Source: Sedimenticola selenatireducens DSM 17993 (GTDB lineage: Bacteria > Pseudomonadota > Gammaproteobacteria > Chromatiales > Chromatiaceae). Taken from it: DNA of 64,000 nucleotides. Both the position numbers and the translations under genes were made by a program. The stretch is from positions 10,066-74,065 of the forward strand of contig NZ_KE386614.1 in NCBI RefSeq assembly GCF_000428045.1, in the 5' to 3' direction. The notes under the pieces are model-generated. The model searched no databases. It was not told the origin of the DNA and saw only the letters and a list, made by a program, of their open reading frames with translations. The first letter of the stretch is position 1. Every line of letters starts with the position of its first letter. Below are positions 8,257 to 17,696 of this stretch, in pieces.

Positions 8257-8297
8257 GGGCGGCGCAGGGTGTGATCTCCTGCGCCGCCCTTTTTTTT
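8257..8297 (+). terminator. Riboswitch-controlled terminator before gcvT
   Basis: GGGCGGCGCAGG (8257-8268) pairs perfectly with CCTGCGCCGCCC (8278-8289) and is followed by eight T. It is the expression platform of the tandem glycine riboswitch. Glycine should favour read-through into gcvT by analogy with other gcv leaders. Confidence 0.9.
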
Positions 8298-8346
8298 GCC
8301 CGGAGATGGCCGAGTGCGGCCTTGTTTTTGACTGGTGGAGAATCCC

Positions 8347-9438
8347 ATGGGAAACAGAACCATCCTTTTTGATACCCATAATCAGATGGGTGCACGAATT
8401 GTCCCCTTCGGTGGCTGGGACATGCCGCTGCACTACGGGTCGCAGCTGGAAGAGCATCATGCCGTGCGCCGGGATGCCGGCATGTTCGATGTCTGTCACA
8501 TGACCGTGGTGGATCTCACGGGTGACCGGGTGCGCGCTTTCCTGCGCCACCTGCTGGCCAACGATGTGGAGCGTCTGCAGCAGCCGGGCAAGGCCCTCTA
8601 CAGTTGCATGCTGAACGAGCAGGGTGGCGTCATCGATGACCTGATCGTCTATTTTATGAATGAAACCTGGTTTCGCATGGTGGTCAATGCCGGTACTACC
8701 GAGAAGGATGTTGCCTGGCTGAAACAGCAGAGTCCGGCCTTTGGCGTTACCGTCAAGCCACGCCATGATCTGGCGATGATCGCGGTGCAGGGTCCCCATG
8801 CGCGACACAAGGCGCTGCCACTGTTGCCGGAAGGGCTGCGCGAGGCGGCGGCCAATCTTCAACCCTTCTTTGCGGCGACCGCGGCTGACTGGTTTGTCGG
8901 GCGTACCGGTTATACCGGCGAGGATGGCTTTGAAGTGGTGATGCCGGAGAGCGAGGCGGTTGGCTTCTGGCAGGCGCTGGCGGATGCCGGCGTGCAACCC
9001 TGTGGCCTGGGCGCACGGGATACGCTGCGCCTGGAGGCCGGCATGAACCTGTACGGGTCCGATATGGACGAAACCATCTCGCCCCTTGAGGCGGGCCTGA
9101 ACTGGACCATCGCCTGGGAACCGGCTGATCGGGATTTTATCGGCCGCTCTGCCATTGAGGCACACAGGGGCGATCCCGCAAACCGCCAGTTTGTCGGTCT
9201 GGTATTGATCGGCCGGGGTGTGTTGCGCGACCATCAGAAGCTCTTTGTCGCAGATCGGGAGGTCGGGGAGATCACCTCCGGCGGATTTGCGCCTACACTG
9301 GAGAAATCCATTGCCCTGGCACGGGTATCCGCGGAAGTGGCCGGACAGTGTGAGGTGGAGATCCGGGGCAAGCGGGTTCCGGCCAGGCTGGTGCGTCCGC
9401 CGTTTGTACGCAATGGCAAGATACGGGTCGAACTTTAA
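8347..9438 (+). CDS. gcvT: Glycine cleavage system T protein (aminomethyltransferase)
   Basis: Transfers the aminomethyl carbon from lipoyl-GcvH to tetrahydrofolate, releasing ammonia. It has 363 residues starting [24 protein letters not shown]. The ATG at 8347 is preceded by GGTGGAG. Family hallmarks are the early DVCHMT segment, [15 protein letters not shown] and [18 protein letters not shown]. First gene of gcvT-gcvH-gcvPA-gcvPB, under the tandem glycine riboswitch. Confidence 0.95.
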   Translation: MGNRTILFDTHNQMGARIVPFGGWDMPLHYGSQLEEHHAVRRDAGMFDVCHMTVVDLTGDRVRAFLRHLLANDVERLQQPGKALYSCMLNEQGGVIDDLIVYFMNETWFRMVVNAGTTEKDVAWLKQQSPAFGVTVKPRHDLAMIAVQGPHARHKALPLLPEGLREAAANLQPFFAATAADWFVGRTGYTGEDGFEVVMPESEAVGFWQALADAGVQPCGLGARDTLRLEAGMNLYGSDMDETISPLEAGLNWTIAWEPADRDFIGRSAIEAHRGDPANRQFVGLVLIGRGVLRDHQKLFVADREVGEITSGGFAPTLEKSIALARVSAEVAGQCEVEIRGKRVPARLVRPPFVRNGKIRVEL

Positions 9439-9503
9439 GTGCCGGCCGGTAAGCGGAAAATTTCAAAATAACAACCTGATTAGCAACTAGCGAGGGTCTA
9501 GAG

Positions 9504-9899
9504 ATGAGCAATGTACCCAATGATCTGAAATACGCCAAAAGTCACGAGTGGGTACGTGATGAAGAGGATGGCACGGTGTTTGTCGGCATCACCGAGCATG
9601 CCCAGGAGCTGCTGGGTGACCTGGTTTTTGTTGAGCTGCCCGAGGTGGGTGATACGGTCGATGCCGGCAGTGAGTGCGCCGTGGTGGAATCGGTCAAGGC
9701 CGCATCCGACGTGTACAGCCCGGTGTCCGGTGAAGTGATAGCGATCAATGAGGCCCTGGCGGATGCACCCGAGACGGTCAATCAGGACGCCTTTGGTGAT
9801 GGCTGGCTGTTTCAGGTCAAGCTCTCCGCTCCGGCCGAGCTGGACGACTTACTGGATGCCGATGCCTATAGCGAAGTGATGGAATCGGAAGAACACTGA
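9504..9899 (+). CDS. gcvH: Glycine cleavage system H protein
   Basis: Lipoyl carrier shuttling the methylamine group between P and T proteins. The 131 residues are the usual length. Lys65 in [19 protein letters not shown] is the lipoylation site, and the family start KYAKSHEWV is present. It follows gcvT after 65 bases and precedes gcvPA by 16, so it is part of the same operon. Confidence 0.97.
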   Translation: MSNVPNDLKYAKSHEWVRDEEDGTVFVGITEHAQELLGDLVFVELPEVGDTVDAGSECAVVESVKAASDVYSPVSGEVIAINEALADAPETVNQDAFGDGWLFQVKLSAPAELDDLLDADAYSEVMESEEH

Positions 9900-9915
9900 G
9901 AGGGCTCAGAGAGAC

Positions 9916-11313
9916 ATGCCATTTATCCCCCATACAGAACAAGAGGTGCAGGAGATGCTGGCAGCCATTGGTGCTGCCTCTATCGATGACCTGTTCGATG
10001 AGATCCCGGCCAGCCTGCGACTCTCCCAGCTGGATGCCATACCCAGCGCGTTGTCAGAGATGGAGATTGAGCATCTGATGAACAAGCGCGCACTCCAGGA
10101 TGGGCAGCCGGTCTGCTTCCTGGGGGCCGGTGCCTACGATCACCATATACCGGCGGCGGTCTGGCAGATCACCACCCGGGGCGAGTATTACACCGCCTAT
10201 ACGCCCTACCAGGCCGAGGCGAGCCAGGGCACGCTGCAGCTGCTATACGAGTTCCAGTCCATGATGGTGGCGCTGACCGGCATGGATGTCTCCAATGCCT
10301 CGCTCTATGACGGCGCCTCGGCCCTGGCCGAGGCGGTGTTGATGGCGGTGCGAGCCAATCGCAAGTCCAAGTCCAAGCGTATCCTGATGCCCAGAACAGT
10401 GCATCCGGCCTATCGACGGGTGGTGCGCAATATTGTCAAAAACCAGCAGATCGAGTTGGTGGAGCTGCCGTTCGACCCACATGGCGGACATACTGATCCG
10501 GCCGTGCTGGAACAGTATCAGGGCGAGGATTTCGCTGCGCTGGTCATCCCCCAGCCCAATTTCTTCGGGGTGCTCGAGGAGGTGGACGCCCTGACCGACT
10601 GGGCGCATGCCAACGGCGCCCTGGCGATTGGCGTGGTCAACCCCCTGGCCCTGGCGCTACTGACCCCGCCGGGAGAGTGGGGCGAGCAGGGTGCCGACAT
10701 CTGCTGTGGCGAGGGGCAGCCGCTGGGTGCGCCGCTCTCCTCCGGTGGTCCCTACTTCGGCTTCCTCTGCTGCAAACAGGCACAGGTGCGGCAGATGCCG
10801 GGGCGCATTATCGGGCGTACCGAAGATCTGGATGGCAAGGTGGGCTATACCCTGACCCTGCAGGCCCGTGAACAACATATTCGCCGCTCCAAGGCGACCT
10901 CGAACATCTGTACCAATCAGGGTCTGATGGTCACTGCGGCGACCATCCATATGGCGCTGCTGGGCAGCGAAGGCCTGGAGCGGGCGGCGGCCGCCTGTTT
11001 TGGGAATACCGGTAAACTGGTAGACGCCCTGGGCGCTATTCCCGGGGTGACGCCGCTGTTTGATCGGCCTGCCTTCCATGAGCGGGTGCTGCGATTGCCG
11101 GCGCCGGCAGGCAGTGTGTTGCGTTCCCTGGCGGCCCACAATGTGCTGGGGGGGCTGGATATGTCGCGCGACTATCCGGAGCTGGGCGATGCCATCCTGG
11201 TCTGTGCCACCGAAAAGCGGACCGAAGACGAGATCGCCGCCTATGCCGAGAAACTGGCCCGGGTCATCCAGCTGCAGGGTGGTGTCACCTGCGGTCTGGT
11301 ACCGAAAGAGTAA
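9916..11313 (+). CDS. gcvPA: Glycine dehydrogenase (decarboxylating) subunit 1
   Basis: N-terminal half of the P protein as a separate 465-residue subunit. It begins [19 protein letters not shown] and contains the expected [27 protein letters not shown] and [14 protein letters not shown] segments. The split from subunit 2 is genuine: there is a proper stop, then a gap with GGAG before the gcvPB ATG, and no frame slippage is needed. Together the subunits decarboxylate glycine using PLP bound by GcvPB. Confidence 0.95.
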   Translation: MPFIPHTEQEVQEMLAAIGAASIDDLFDEIPASLRLSQLDAIPSALSEMEIEHLMNKRALQDGQPVCFLGAGAYDHHIPAAVWQITTRGEYYTAYTPYQAEASQGTLQLLYEFQSMMVALTGMDVSNASLYDGASALAEAVLMAVRANRKSKSKRILMPRTVHPAYRRVVRNIVKNQQIELVELPFDPHGGHTDPAVLEQYQGEDFAALVIPQPNFFGVLEEVDALTDWAHANGALAIGVVNPLALALLTPPGEWGEQGADICCGEGQPLGAPLSSGGPYFGFLCCKQAQVRQMPGRIIGRTEDLDGKVGYTLTLQAREQHIRRSKATSNICTNQGLMVTAATIHMALLGSEGLERAAAACFGNTGKLVDALGAIPGVTPLFDRPAFHERVLRLPAPAGSVLRSLAAHNVLGGLDMSRDYPELGDAILVCATEKRTEDEIAAYAEKLARVIQLQGGVTCGLVPKE

Positions 11314-11330
11314 TCTGGAGAATCTGCAGC

Positions 11331-12785
11331 ATGCTAATTTTTGAACAATCCAAAAGCGGACGCTATGCCCCGGCGCAGTCGCCTCTCGACAAGGCGGATC
11401 TCAGCAGCCTTCCCGAGCAGTTTCGGCGCAAACGGTCTGCCGCCCTGCCGGAAGTCTCCGAGATGCAGGCGGTGCGGCATTACACCCGCCTGTCGCGCAA
11501 GAATTTCTCCATCGATACCCAGTTCTACCCCCTGGGTTCCTGTACCATGAAGTACAACCCGCGTGCCTGCAACAGTCTGGCCAGTCTGCCGGGGCTGGTG
11601 TCGCGCCATCCGGAAGCGCCGGAGAGTCATAGCCAGGGCTTTATGGCTTGTATGTACGAGTTGCAGGAGATGCTGCGTGAAGTGACCGGCATGAAGGCGG
11701 TGTCGCTTAGTCCCGCGGCCGGTGCACAGGGTGAGTTTGCCGGGGTGGCCATGATCCGCGCCTACCATGAAGCGCGGGGCGATAGCGCCCGCTGCGAGAT
11801 CCTGGCACCGGATGCGGCCCATGGCACCAACCCGGCGACAGCGGTGATGTGCGGCTACAAGGTGCGCGAGATCCCCACCGGGCCGGATGGCGATGTGGAT
11901 CTGGAAGCACTTAAGGCAGTGGTCGGGCCGCAGACGGCCGGCATCATGTTGACCAATCCCTCCACGCTGGGGGTATTTGATCGAAAAATCGAAGCCATAG
12001 CGAAAACGGTGCATGAAGCGGGCGGGCTGCTCTATTACGATGGTGCCAACCTGAATGCTATCCTCGGCAAGGTCCGTCCCGGCACCATGGGCTTTGACGT
12101 CATCCACATGAACCTGCACAAAACCTTCTCCACGCCGCATGGCGGTGGCGGACCGGGTGCTGGCCCGGTGGGCGTAAGCGAGCGTCTGGTGCCCTATCTG
12201 CCAGTGCCGATGGTGACCAGGGACGGCGATCACTACCGCTGGCTCACGGAACAGGATTGCCCAGAGAGTATCGGCCGCCTGACCGCCTTTGCCGGTAACG
12301 CCGGGGTGCTGCTGCGCGCCTACGTCTATGCCCGGATGCTGGGTCGTGAGGGGATGCCACGGGTAGCAGAGTTCTCCACCCTGAACGCCAACTATATGCT
12401 GAAGCAGTTGCAGTCGATCGGTTTTCAGGCGGCCTATCCACAGCGTCGTGCTACCCATGAGTTCATTATCACGCTGAAAAAACAGGCCAGGGAGCTGGGG
12501 GTCAATACCATGGACTTCGCCAAGCGACTGCTGGATTACGGCTTTCACGCACCCACCACCTATTTTCCGTTGCTGGTACCGGAGTGTCTGTTGATCGAAC
12601 CAACCGAGACAGAGGATAAGGCGACGCTGGATGGGTTTATCGATGCCATGGGCCGTATTCTGGAGGAGGCGAAGGAAGATCCCGAGATGGTCAAGGGGGC
12701 GCCCTACACCTTGCCGGTGAAACGTCTGGATGACGTCAAGGCGGCGCGCGAACTGGATCTGGCCTGGCGGCCGGGGTCTAATTAA
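11331..12785 (+). CDS. gcvPB: Glycine dehydrogenase (decarboxylating) subunit 2
   Basis: PLP-containing subunit of 484 residues. [13 protein letters not shown] and [11 protein letters not shown] match the family. The cofactor lysine is in [18 protein letters not shown], followed by the glycine-rich loop. The start ATG lies 17 bases after the gcvPA stop with GGAG upstream, and the stop abuts dgkA directly. It forms the P-protein with gcvPA. Confidence 0.95.
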   Translation: MLIFEQSKSGRYAPAQSPLDKADLSSLPEQFRRKRSAALPEVSEMQAVRHYTRLSRKNFSIDTQFYPLGSCTMKYNPRACNSLASLPGLVSRHPEAPESHSQGFMACMYELQEMLREVTGMKAVSLSPAAGAQGEFAGVAMIRAYHEARGDSARCEILAPDAAHGTNPATAVMCGYKVREIPTGPDGDVDLEALKAVVGPQTAGIMLTNPSTLGVFDRKIEAIAKTVHEAGGLLYYDGANLNAILGKVRPGTMGFDVIHMNLHKTFSTPHGGGGPGAGPVGVSERLVPYLPVPMVTRDGDHYRWLTEQDCPESIGRLTAFAGNAGVLLRAYVYARMLGREGMPRVAEFSTLNANYMLKQLQSIGFQAAYPQRRATHEFIITLKKQARELGVNTMDFAKRLLDYGFHAPTTYFPLLVPECLLIEPTETEDKATLDGFIDAMGRILEEAKEDPEMVKGAPYTLPVKRLDDVKAARELDLAWRPGSN

Positions 12786-13154
12786 ATGGCCAACCAGAAG
12801 GTCACCGGCATTCGTCGTATTATTAATGCCGGTGGCTACTCCATGGCCGGATTCGGGGCCTGTTGGCGGCATGAGGCCGCGTTCCGGCAGGAGCTGCTGG
12901 GGCTGATTTTGCTGCTGCCGCCGGCGCTCTATTTGGGCCAGAACGGGGTTGAGCGGGCTCTGTTGGTCGGGAGCCTGTTGCTGGTGCTGTTGGTGGAACT
13001 GCTCAATTCCGCCATCGAGGCGGTGGTGGATCGCTTTGGTGGTGAACAGCATGAACTCTCGGGACGGGCAAAGGATATCGGTTCGGCTGCGGTGTTCCTG
13101 GCCATTGTGATGGGCATCGTTACCTGGCTGCTGATCCTGTATCCCCGCTGGTGA
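12786..13154 (+). CDS. dgkA: Diacylglycerol kinase
   Basis: Small inner-membrane kinase of 122 residues that phosphorylates diacylglycerol, recycling lipid left by membrane-derived glycan synthesis. Three hydrophobic helices are visible, with the signature ELLNSAIEAVVDR and the preceding RHEAAFRQEL. The ATG follows the gcvPB stop codon immediately, so it is probably read from the gcv transcript although its function is unrelated. Confidence 0.93.
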   Translation: MANQKVTGIRRIINAGGYSMAGFGACWRHEAAFRQELLGLILLLPPALYLGQNGVERALLVGSLLLVLLVELLNSAIEAVVDRFGGEQHELSGRAKDIGSAAVFLAIVMGIVTWLLILYPRW

Positions 13155-13219
13155 GAGGCCGCCATACAGGATGGCCTGCAATAACTGAGCGCGGTTTTAC
13201 TCTTTTGCAAATCCCCCAT

Positions 13220-13233
13220 CTGATCTAGATCAT
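13220..13233 (+). promoter_or_regulatory. Candidate FNR/Anr-type site
   Basis: CTGAT-CTAG-ATCAT matches TTGAT-N4-ATCAA at 8 of 10 positions and is centred on a perfect 12-base palindrome. It lies about 145 bases before the adenosine kinase start, ahead of the moaB-moeA genes. The site could also be CRP-like or fortuitous. Confidence 0.35.
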
Positions 13234-13377
13234 TGTCAGGCCGTGTTCCCGCTGGCAGTTTTGTCCAGGGATGGACTTATATCGCGTAGGTCATGGATGA
13301 CCGGGAGTGGTTTTCTACACAGCCCTGAGCCGATCGGTGTAGAATCCCCGGCTTGAATAATGCTAATGGAGGAAGGA

Positions 13378-14310
13378 ATGTCTGCACTGATTTGTGGCTC
13401 TATGGCCTTTGATACCATCATGGTCTTTCAGGACCAGTTTAAGAACCACATCCTGCCGGAGCAGGTGCATATTCTCAACGTCTCCTTTCTGGTACCGGAG
13501 TTGCGCCGTGAGTTCGGTGGCTGTGCCGGGAACATCGCCTATAATTTGAAGTTGCTGGGTGGTGACGGAAAACCGATGGCGACCGTTGGTGCCGACTTTG
13601 GTGCCTACGCCAACTGGATGGATGAGATCGGCGTCAGTCGGGACCATATCAAGGTGATTGAGGATAGCTATACCGCGCAGGCCTATATCACCACCGATCA
13701 GGATGACAATCAGATCAACGCCTTCCATCCAGGGGCCATGAATCATTCCCATCTCAACCGGGTCGAGCAGGCGAATGGCTGCACAGTCGGCATTATCTCC
13801 CCGGATGGCCGGCAGGGCATGATTGAACATGCCCAGCAGTTTGTCGAACAGGGCATCCCGTTCATTTTCGATCCGGGTCAGGGCCTGCCGATGTTTGGCG
13901 GCGAGGAGCTGAAGCGGTTTGTCGAGCAGGCCACCTGGCTCGCCTTCAATGATTACGAGGCCAAGCTCATGGAGGAGCGCACGGGCATGACGCCTGAGCA
14001 GATGACTGAACAGGTGGAAGCCGTGGTGATCACCCGGGGTGGACAGGGTTCACTGATCTATACCCGGGATCAGCTGTACGAGATTCCTGTCGCGCCGGTA
14101 GCCAATATCGTTGACCCTACAGGTTGTGGTGATGCTTATCGGGCCGGCCTATTGTATGGTTTGATGAACGACATGGACTGGGAAACCACCGGTCGTATTG
14201 CCTCCCTGATGGGCGGTATCAAGATAGAGGAGGCGGGGCCGCAAAACCATCGTTTCCAGTGCGACGAGTTCGCCCAGTGCTTTAAGATCGCCTTTGGTTA
14301 CACCTTCTGA
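13378..14310 (+). CDS. PfkB-family kinase, probable adenosine kinase
   Basis: Ribokinase-fold sugar or nucleoside kinase of 310 residues. The start ATG at 13378 is preceded by GGAGGAAGG. GGCAGNIAYNLKLLGG is the first PfkB signature. DPTGCGDAYRAGLLYG is the second, with the catalytic Asp; the usual GAGD is GCGD here. The MNHSH loop and overall length fit the bacterial adenosine-kinase group, which would salvage adenosine to AMP. Substrate assignment is by family resemblance, not by binding residues. It precedes moaB by 21 bases. Confidence 0.8.
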   Translation: MSALICGSMAFDTIMVFQDQFKNHILPEQVHILNVSFLVPELRREFGGCAGNIAYNLKLLGGDGKPMATVGADFGAYANWMDEIGVSRDHIKVIEDSYTAQAYITTDQDDNQINAFHPGAMNHSHLNRVEQANGCTVGIISPDGRQGMIEHAQQFVEQGIPFIFDPGQGLPMFGGEELKRFVEQATWLAFNDYEAKLMEERTGMTPEQMTEQVEAVVITRGGQGSLIYTRDQLYEIPVAPVANIVDPTGCGDAYRAGLLYGLMNDMDWETTGRIASLMGGIKIEEAGPQNHRFQCDEFAQCFKIAFGYTF

Positions 14311-14331
14311 TCCAGGCCTTGAGAGTAGACC

Positions 14332-14850
14332 ATGACAGGACATTATGACGAATCGGGTTTTGTGCCCCTGAATATCGCGGTACTGACCATCTCGGATACC
14401 CGCACGGAAGAGACCGACAAGTCCGGCAAGATCCTCAAGGAGGGCGCCGAGGCTGCCGGCCATCAGGTGGTCGAAAAGGCGATCGTGAAGGACGATGTTT
14501 ACCAGATGCGGGCGATCTTTTCGCGCTGGATAGCCGATCCCGAAGTGCATGTGGTGATTAGCACCGGCGGGACCGGCATCACCGGGCGTGACAGCACACC
14601 GGAGGCGGTATTGCCGCTGCTGGAGAAGTCGATCGAAGGTTTCGGTGAGTTGTTCCGCCATGTATCGCTGGAGGAGATCGGCGCCTCGGCAATCCAGTCC
14701 CGGGCGATTGCCGGGCTGACCAATCAGACCCTGGTTTTCTGTCTGCCCGGATCCACCGGGGCCTGCCGCACCGGCTGGGAGAAGATCCTCAATCCGCAAC
14801 TGGACCACCGCACGCGGCCGTGCAATTTTGCCCAGATGTTTCGTGCCTGA
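14332..14850 (+). CDS. moaB: Molybdenum cofactor biosynthesis protein MoaB
   Basis: MogA/MoaB-fold protein of 172 residues, involved in adenylylating molybdopterin. Motifs are the early LTISDTRTEETDKSG and the glycine-rich VVISTGGTGITGRDSTPEA substrate loop, plus LPGSTGACRTGWEKIL near the C-terminus. It starts a Moco block with moeA, moaD and moaE. MoaA and MoaC, which make the earlier intermediate, are not in the window. Confidence 0.93.
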   Translation: MTGHYDESGFVPLNIAVLTISDTRTEETDKSGKILKEGAEAAGHQVVEKAIVKDDVYQMRAIFSRWIADPEVHVVISTGGTGITGRDSTPEAVLPLLEKSIEGFGELFRHVSLEEIGASAIQSRAIAGLTNQTLVFCLPGSTGACRTGWEKILNPQLDHRTRPCNFAQMFRA

Positions 14851-14886
14851 GAGCCGTTCAGCGACAAAACACAAGAGTAGAGACCA

Positions 14887-16137
14887 ATGAGTGATTGTGG
14901 TTGTTCTTCCGTAACCGAACCCAGCATGAAGCCGCTTGAGGAGGCGTTGGCCCTGTTGCTCGCCCACGCCCAGGCGGTCAGCGAGCATGAGCTGGTGCCC
15001 CTGGCCGAGGCCAATGGCCGCGTCCTGGCCGAACCGGTGGTGAGTAAAATCAATATGCCACCCTGGGATAACAGCGCGATGGACGGTTATGCGGTGAACC
15101 GGGCTGACCTGAAAAGCGCGCCCTCCACCCTGGCTATATCCCAGCGCATTCCGGCCGGTGCCGCGCCACAACCCCTGGCCGCCGGTACCGCTGCGCGTAT
15201 ATTTACCGGTGCCCCGGTGCCTCCCGATGCCGACGCCGTGGTCATTCAGGAGGTTTGTGTCCAGGAGGGCGAGCAGGTCACCATTAACGAACTGCCGGAG
15301 CCGGGCGCCAACATCCGCTATGCGGGAGAAGACACCCGTATCGGACAGGAAGTGCTGCAGGCGGGTACCCGCCTCGGTGCCCAGCATCTGGGACTGGCCG
15401 CGTCGGTCGGTGCCGGCGAACTGGTGGTCTACCGCCGGCTCAAGGTGGCGCTGTTCTCCTCGGGCGATGAGCTGATCAACCCTGGCAAGCCGCTGGGTCC
15501 AGGACAGATTTACAACTCCAACGAGTACACCCTGCAGGCGCTGCTGCAGTCGCTGGGGTGCGAAATCGTCAGCCTGGGTATTGTGGAAGATACCTTTGAA
15601 GCGACCTGTGACGCGCTCAGTGCCGCTGCCGCGCAAGCGGACCTGGTGATGACCTCCGGTGGCGTGTCGGTGGGTGAAGAGGATCACCTGAAGCCGGCGG
15701 TAGAGGCGCTCGGCTCGCTGGATCTATGGAAGATTGCCATCCGGCCGGGCAAGCCGCTGGCGTTTGGCCATATCGAAGGTACTCCCTTCATCGGCACCCC
15801 CGGCAACCCGGTCTCCCTGTTTGTCACCTTTTGTCTGTTTGCCCGCCCCTTTATTCTCAAGCGCCAGGGCGTCAGGGATGCAGAGCTGACACCGACACCG
15901 ATCCTGGCCAGGGCCGATTTCGACTGGCCGAAGGCGGAGAAGCGGCGTGAGTTTGCCCGAGCCCAGCTGAATCTGGATGCCCAGGGACAGGCGCAGGTTA
16001 GCCTCTACTCCAGTCGCTCCTCCGGCGTACTCAACTCCCTTACCTGGGCCAATGGTCTGGCGATTCTGCCGGAACAGCAGACCCTGGCCCGTGGGGAAAT
16101 GGTGAAATTCCTGCCTTTCAGTGAGTTACTCAAATGA
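14887..16137 (+). CDS. moeA: Molybdopterin molybdenumtransferase MoeA
   Basis: Inserts molybdenum into adenylylated molybdopterin. The 416 residues include the signature MPPWDNSAMDGYAV, the MogA-like domain with LFSSGDELINPG, the TSGGVSVGEEDHL active-site loop, GKPLAFG and a C-terminal beta domain. Its stop overlaps the moaD start by 4 bases. Ordinary length and no missing motif. Confidence 0.94.
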   Translation: MSDCGCSSVTEPSMKPLEEALALLLAHAQAVSEHELVPLAEANGRVLAEPVVSKINMPPWDNSAMDGYAVNRADLKSAPSTLAISQRIPAGAAPQPLAAGTAARIFTGAPVPPDADAVVIQEVCVQEGEQVTINELPEPGANIRYAGEDTRIGQEVLQAGTRLGAQHLGLAASVGAGELVVYRRLKVALFSSGDELINPGKPLGPGQIYNSNEYTLQALLQSLGCEIVSLGIVEDTFEATCDALSAAAAQADLVMTSGGVSVGEEDHLKPAVEALGSLDLWKIAIRPGKPLAFGHIEGTPFIGTPGNPVSLFVTFCLFARPFILKRQGVRDAELTPTPILARADFDWPKAEKRREFARAQLNLDAQGQAQVSLYSSRSSGVLNSLTWANGLAILPEQQTLARGEMVKFLPFSELLK

Positions 16138-16388
16138 TCAAGCTTCTCTTTTTCGCCCGCCTGCGCGAGGCCCTGCAGACCGGTTCCGAGACACTGGACT
16201 TTAGTCCGGAACTGGATTCGGTTGCCGCCATTATTGAACTGTTGCAGGCACGTGGTGGCATCTGGGGTGAGCTGTTTGCCGATGATCAGTCCGTGCTGGT
16301 GGCGGTCAACCAGGAGATGTGCGATTCGGAGACGTCGGTGAAGGAGGGTGACGAAGTTGCTTTCTTTCCCCCGGTTACCGGCGGTTAG
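16134..16388 (+). CDS. moaD: Molybdopterin synthase small subunit MoaD
   Basis: Ubiquitin-like sulfur carrier of 84 residues ending in the required C-terminal Gly-Gly (FFPPVTGG), which becomes the thiocarboxylate. FFARLREALQTGSETL is typical of the N-terminal strand. It overlaps moeA by 4 bases. The partner moaE follows after 150 bases that contain a hairpin repeat. Confidence 0.93.
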   Translation: MIKLLFFARLREALQTGSETLDFSPELDSVAAIIELLQARGGIWGELFADDQSVLVAVNQEMCDSETSVKEGDEVAFFPPVTGG

Positions 16389-16480
16389 ATATACTCTTTC
16401 GTTGGGAAGGTGATTTTACGTGGCCGTTGATGGACAGGCTACATTTTCCATCCTACGGGTATCGACCCCTACAAATCTAT

Positions 16481-16510
16481 GTAGGGTGGATAAGCGGTAG
16501 CGCATCCACC
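16481..16510 (+). repeat. Hairpin repeat GTAGGGTGGATAAGCG-AGCGCATCCACC
   Basis: GGTGGAT (16485-16491) and ATCCACC (16504-16510) form a stem extended by GCG/CGC around GTAG. The wording TAGGGTGGATAAGCG...GCGCATCCACC is a dispersed repeat seen in many proteobacterial intergenic regions. Here it separates moaD from moaE. Confidence 0.6.
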
Positions 16511-16538
16511 TTATTCTCTGTCTGCACGGTACTACGCC

Positions 16539-16994
16539 ATGAACCAGATAATAATCCAGACCGAACCTTTTGATCTCGCTGCAATCCAGGAAGAGTTGCG
16601 CCGGGAGAACCCGGCTATCGGCGCCCTGGTTACCTTTCTGGGACAGATGCGCGATATCAACGAGGGTGACCGGGTCACCACCATGACCCTGGAGCACTAC
16701 CCCGGCATGACCGAGAAGGCGCTGCAGGCGATAGTCGATGAGGCCAATGAGCGCTGGCAACTGACGGGTATCCGGGTGGTTCATCGGGTTGGTCCGTTGC
16801 AGCCGCTGGATCCGATTGTGCTGGTGGCGGTCGCCAGCGCCCATCGCGGCGAGGCGTTCCAGGCCTGTGAATTTGTCATTGATTATCTCAAGACCCGCGC
16901 CCCGTTCTGGAAGAAGGAGCAGACACCGGAGGGTGATCGCTGGGTCGATGCACGCCACACCGATGACCAGGCGGAGCAGCGCTGGCGGCGATAA
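16539..16994 (+). CDS. moaE: Molybdopterin synthase large subunit MoaE
   Basis: Catalytic subunit of 151 residues that uses MoaD thiocarboxylate to build the dithiolene. GALVTFLGQMRD, LEHYPGMTEKAL and the Lys-containing LKTRAPFWKKEQTPEGDRWVDA match the family, the last including the catalytic lysine region. It sits 150 bases after moaD and two bases before the exporter gene. Confidence 0.95.
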   Translation: MNQIIIQTEPFDLAAIQEELRRENPAIGALVTFLGQMRDINEGDRVTTMTLEHYPGMTEKALQAIVDEANERWQLTGIRVVHRVGPLQPLDPIVLVAVASAHRGEAFQACEFVIDYLKTRAPFWKKEQTPEGDRWVDARHTDDQAEQRWRR

Positions 16995-16996
16995 CG

Positions 16997-17629
16997 ATGA
17001 GTTCCGTCCTGAACCCCACCCTGCTGGGCGTTTTTATACCCACTTTCTTTTTTGTCTCGGTGACACCGGGCATGTGCATGACCCTCTCCATGACCCTGGG
17101 TATGACCATCGGCGTCCGGCGGACCTTCTGGATGATGGCGGGTGAACTGCTCGGTGTGGGCCTGGTGGCCGCCGCGGCGGTCATCGGTGTGGCCACCCTG
17201 ATGTTGCGCTACCCCATGTTGTTTGAGTTGTTCAAATATGTCGGCGGCGCCTATCTGATCTATCTCGGTATCCAGATGTGGCGTTCCCGCGGCAAGCTGT
17301 CGATTGATCTTGATTGTCCCCGCCATGACCGTGCCACCGGGATGGCTCTGGCAGTGCAAGGTTTCGTGACCGCGGTTGCCAATCCCAAGGGCTGGGCTTT
17401 CTTTATCTCCCTGCTGCCGCCCTTTATCAATGATCAGCAGCCAATGCTTCCCCAGCTCACCCTGTTGTTGGGGCTGATCCTGTTGATTGAGTTCGGTTGT
17501 CTGGTGCTCTATGCCAGTGGCGGCCGCACCCTGAGCCTGTTTTTGCAGCAGCGCGGTAACGTGCGCCTGCTCAACCGGCTGGCGGGCACCCTGATGATGG
17601 GGGTGGGACTCTGGCTGGCATTGGGTTGA
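16997..17629 (+). CDS. LysE/RhtB-family amino acid exporter
   Basis: Inner-membrane protein of 210 residues with about six hydrophobic segments. TPGMCMTLSMTLGMTIGVRR corresponds to the family motif near the N-terminus (usual form PGP), and GGAYLIYLGIQMWRS and NPKGWAFFISLLPPF are typical. The substrate cannot be told from sequence; relatives export lysine, threonine or homoserine. It starts two bases after moaE and may be co-transcribed by chance. Confidence 0.85.
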   Translation: MSSVLNPTLLGVFIPTFFFVSVTPGMCMTLSMTLGMTIGVRRTFWMMAGELLGVGLVAAAAVIGVATLMLRYPMLFELFKYVGGAYLIYLGIQMWRSRGKLSIDLDCPRHDRATGMALAVQGFVTAVANPKGWAFFISLLPPFINDQQPMLPQLTLLLGLILLIEFGCLVLYASGGRTLSLFLQQRGNVRLLNRLAGTLMMGVGLWLALG

Positions 17630-17696
17630 TGATCGAAGTGGAATCCCAACCAGGATTCATACCAACGGGAAGTGTAGATCCCATGCCGGTTGAACA

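Noticed and set aside
9916-12785. Possible frameshifted single-chain gcvP
   Set aside because: gcvPA and gcvPB each have their own start, ribosome site and full conserved ends; the split two-subunit P protein is a normal form.
11334-13181. Minus-strand 615-residue open frame
   Set aside because: Antisense of gcvPB and dgkA in a high-GC region; no family motif and the plus-strand genes are unmistakable.
14149-15687. Minus-strand 512-residue open frame
   Set aside because: Antisense of moaB and moeA without protein-like motifs.
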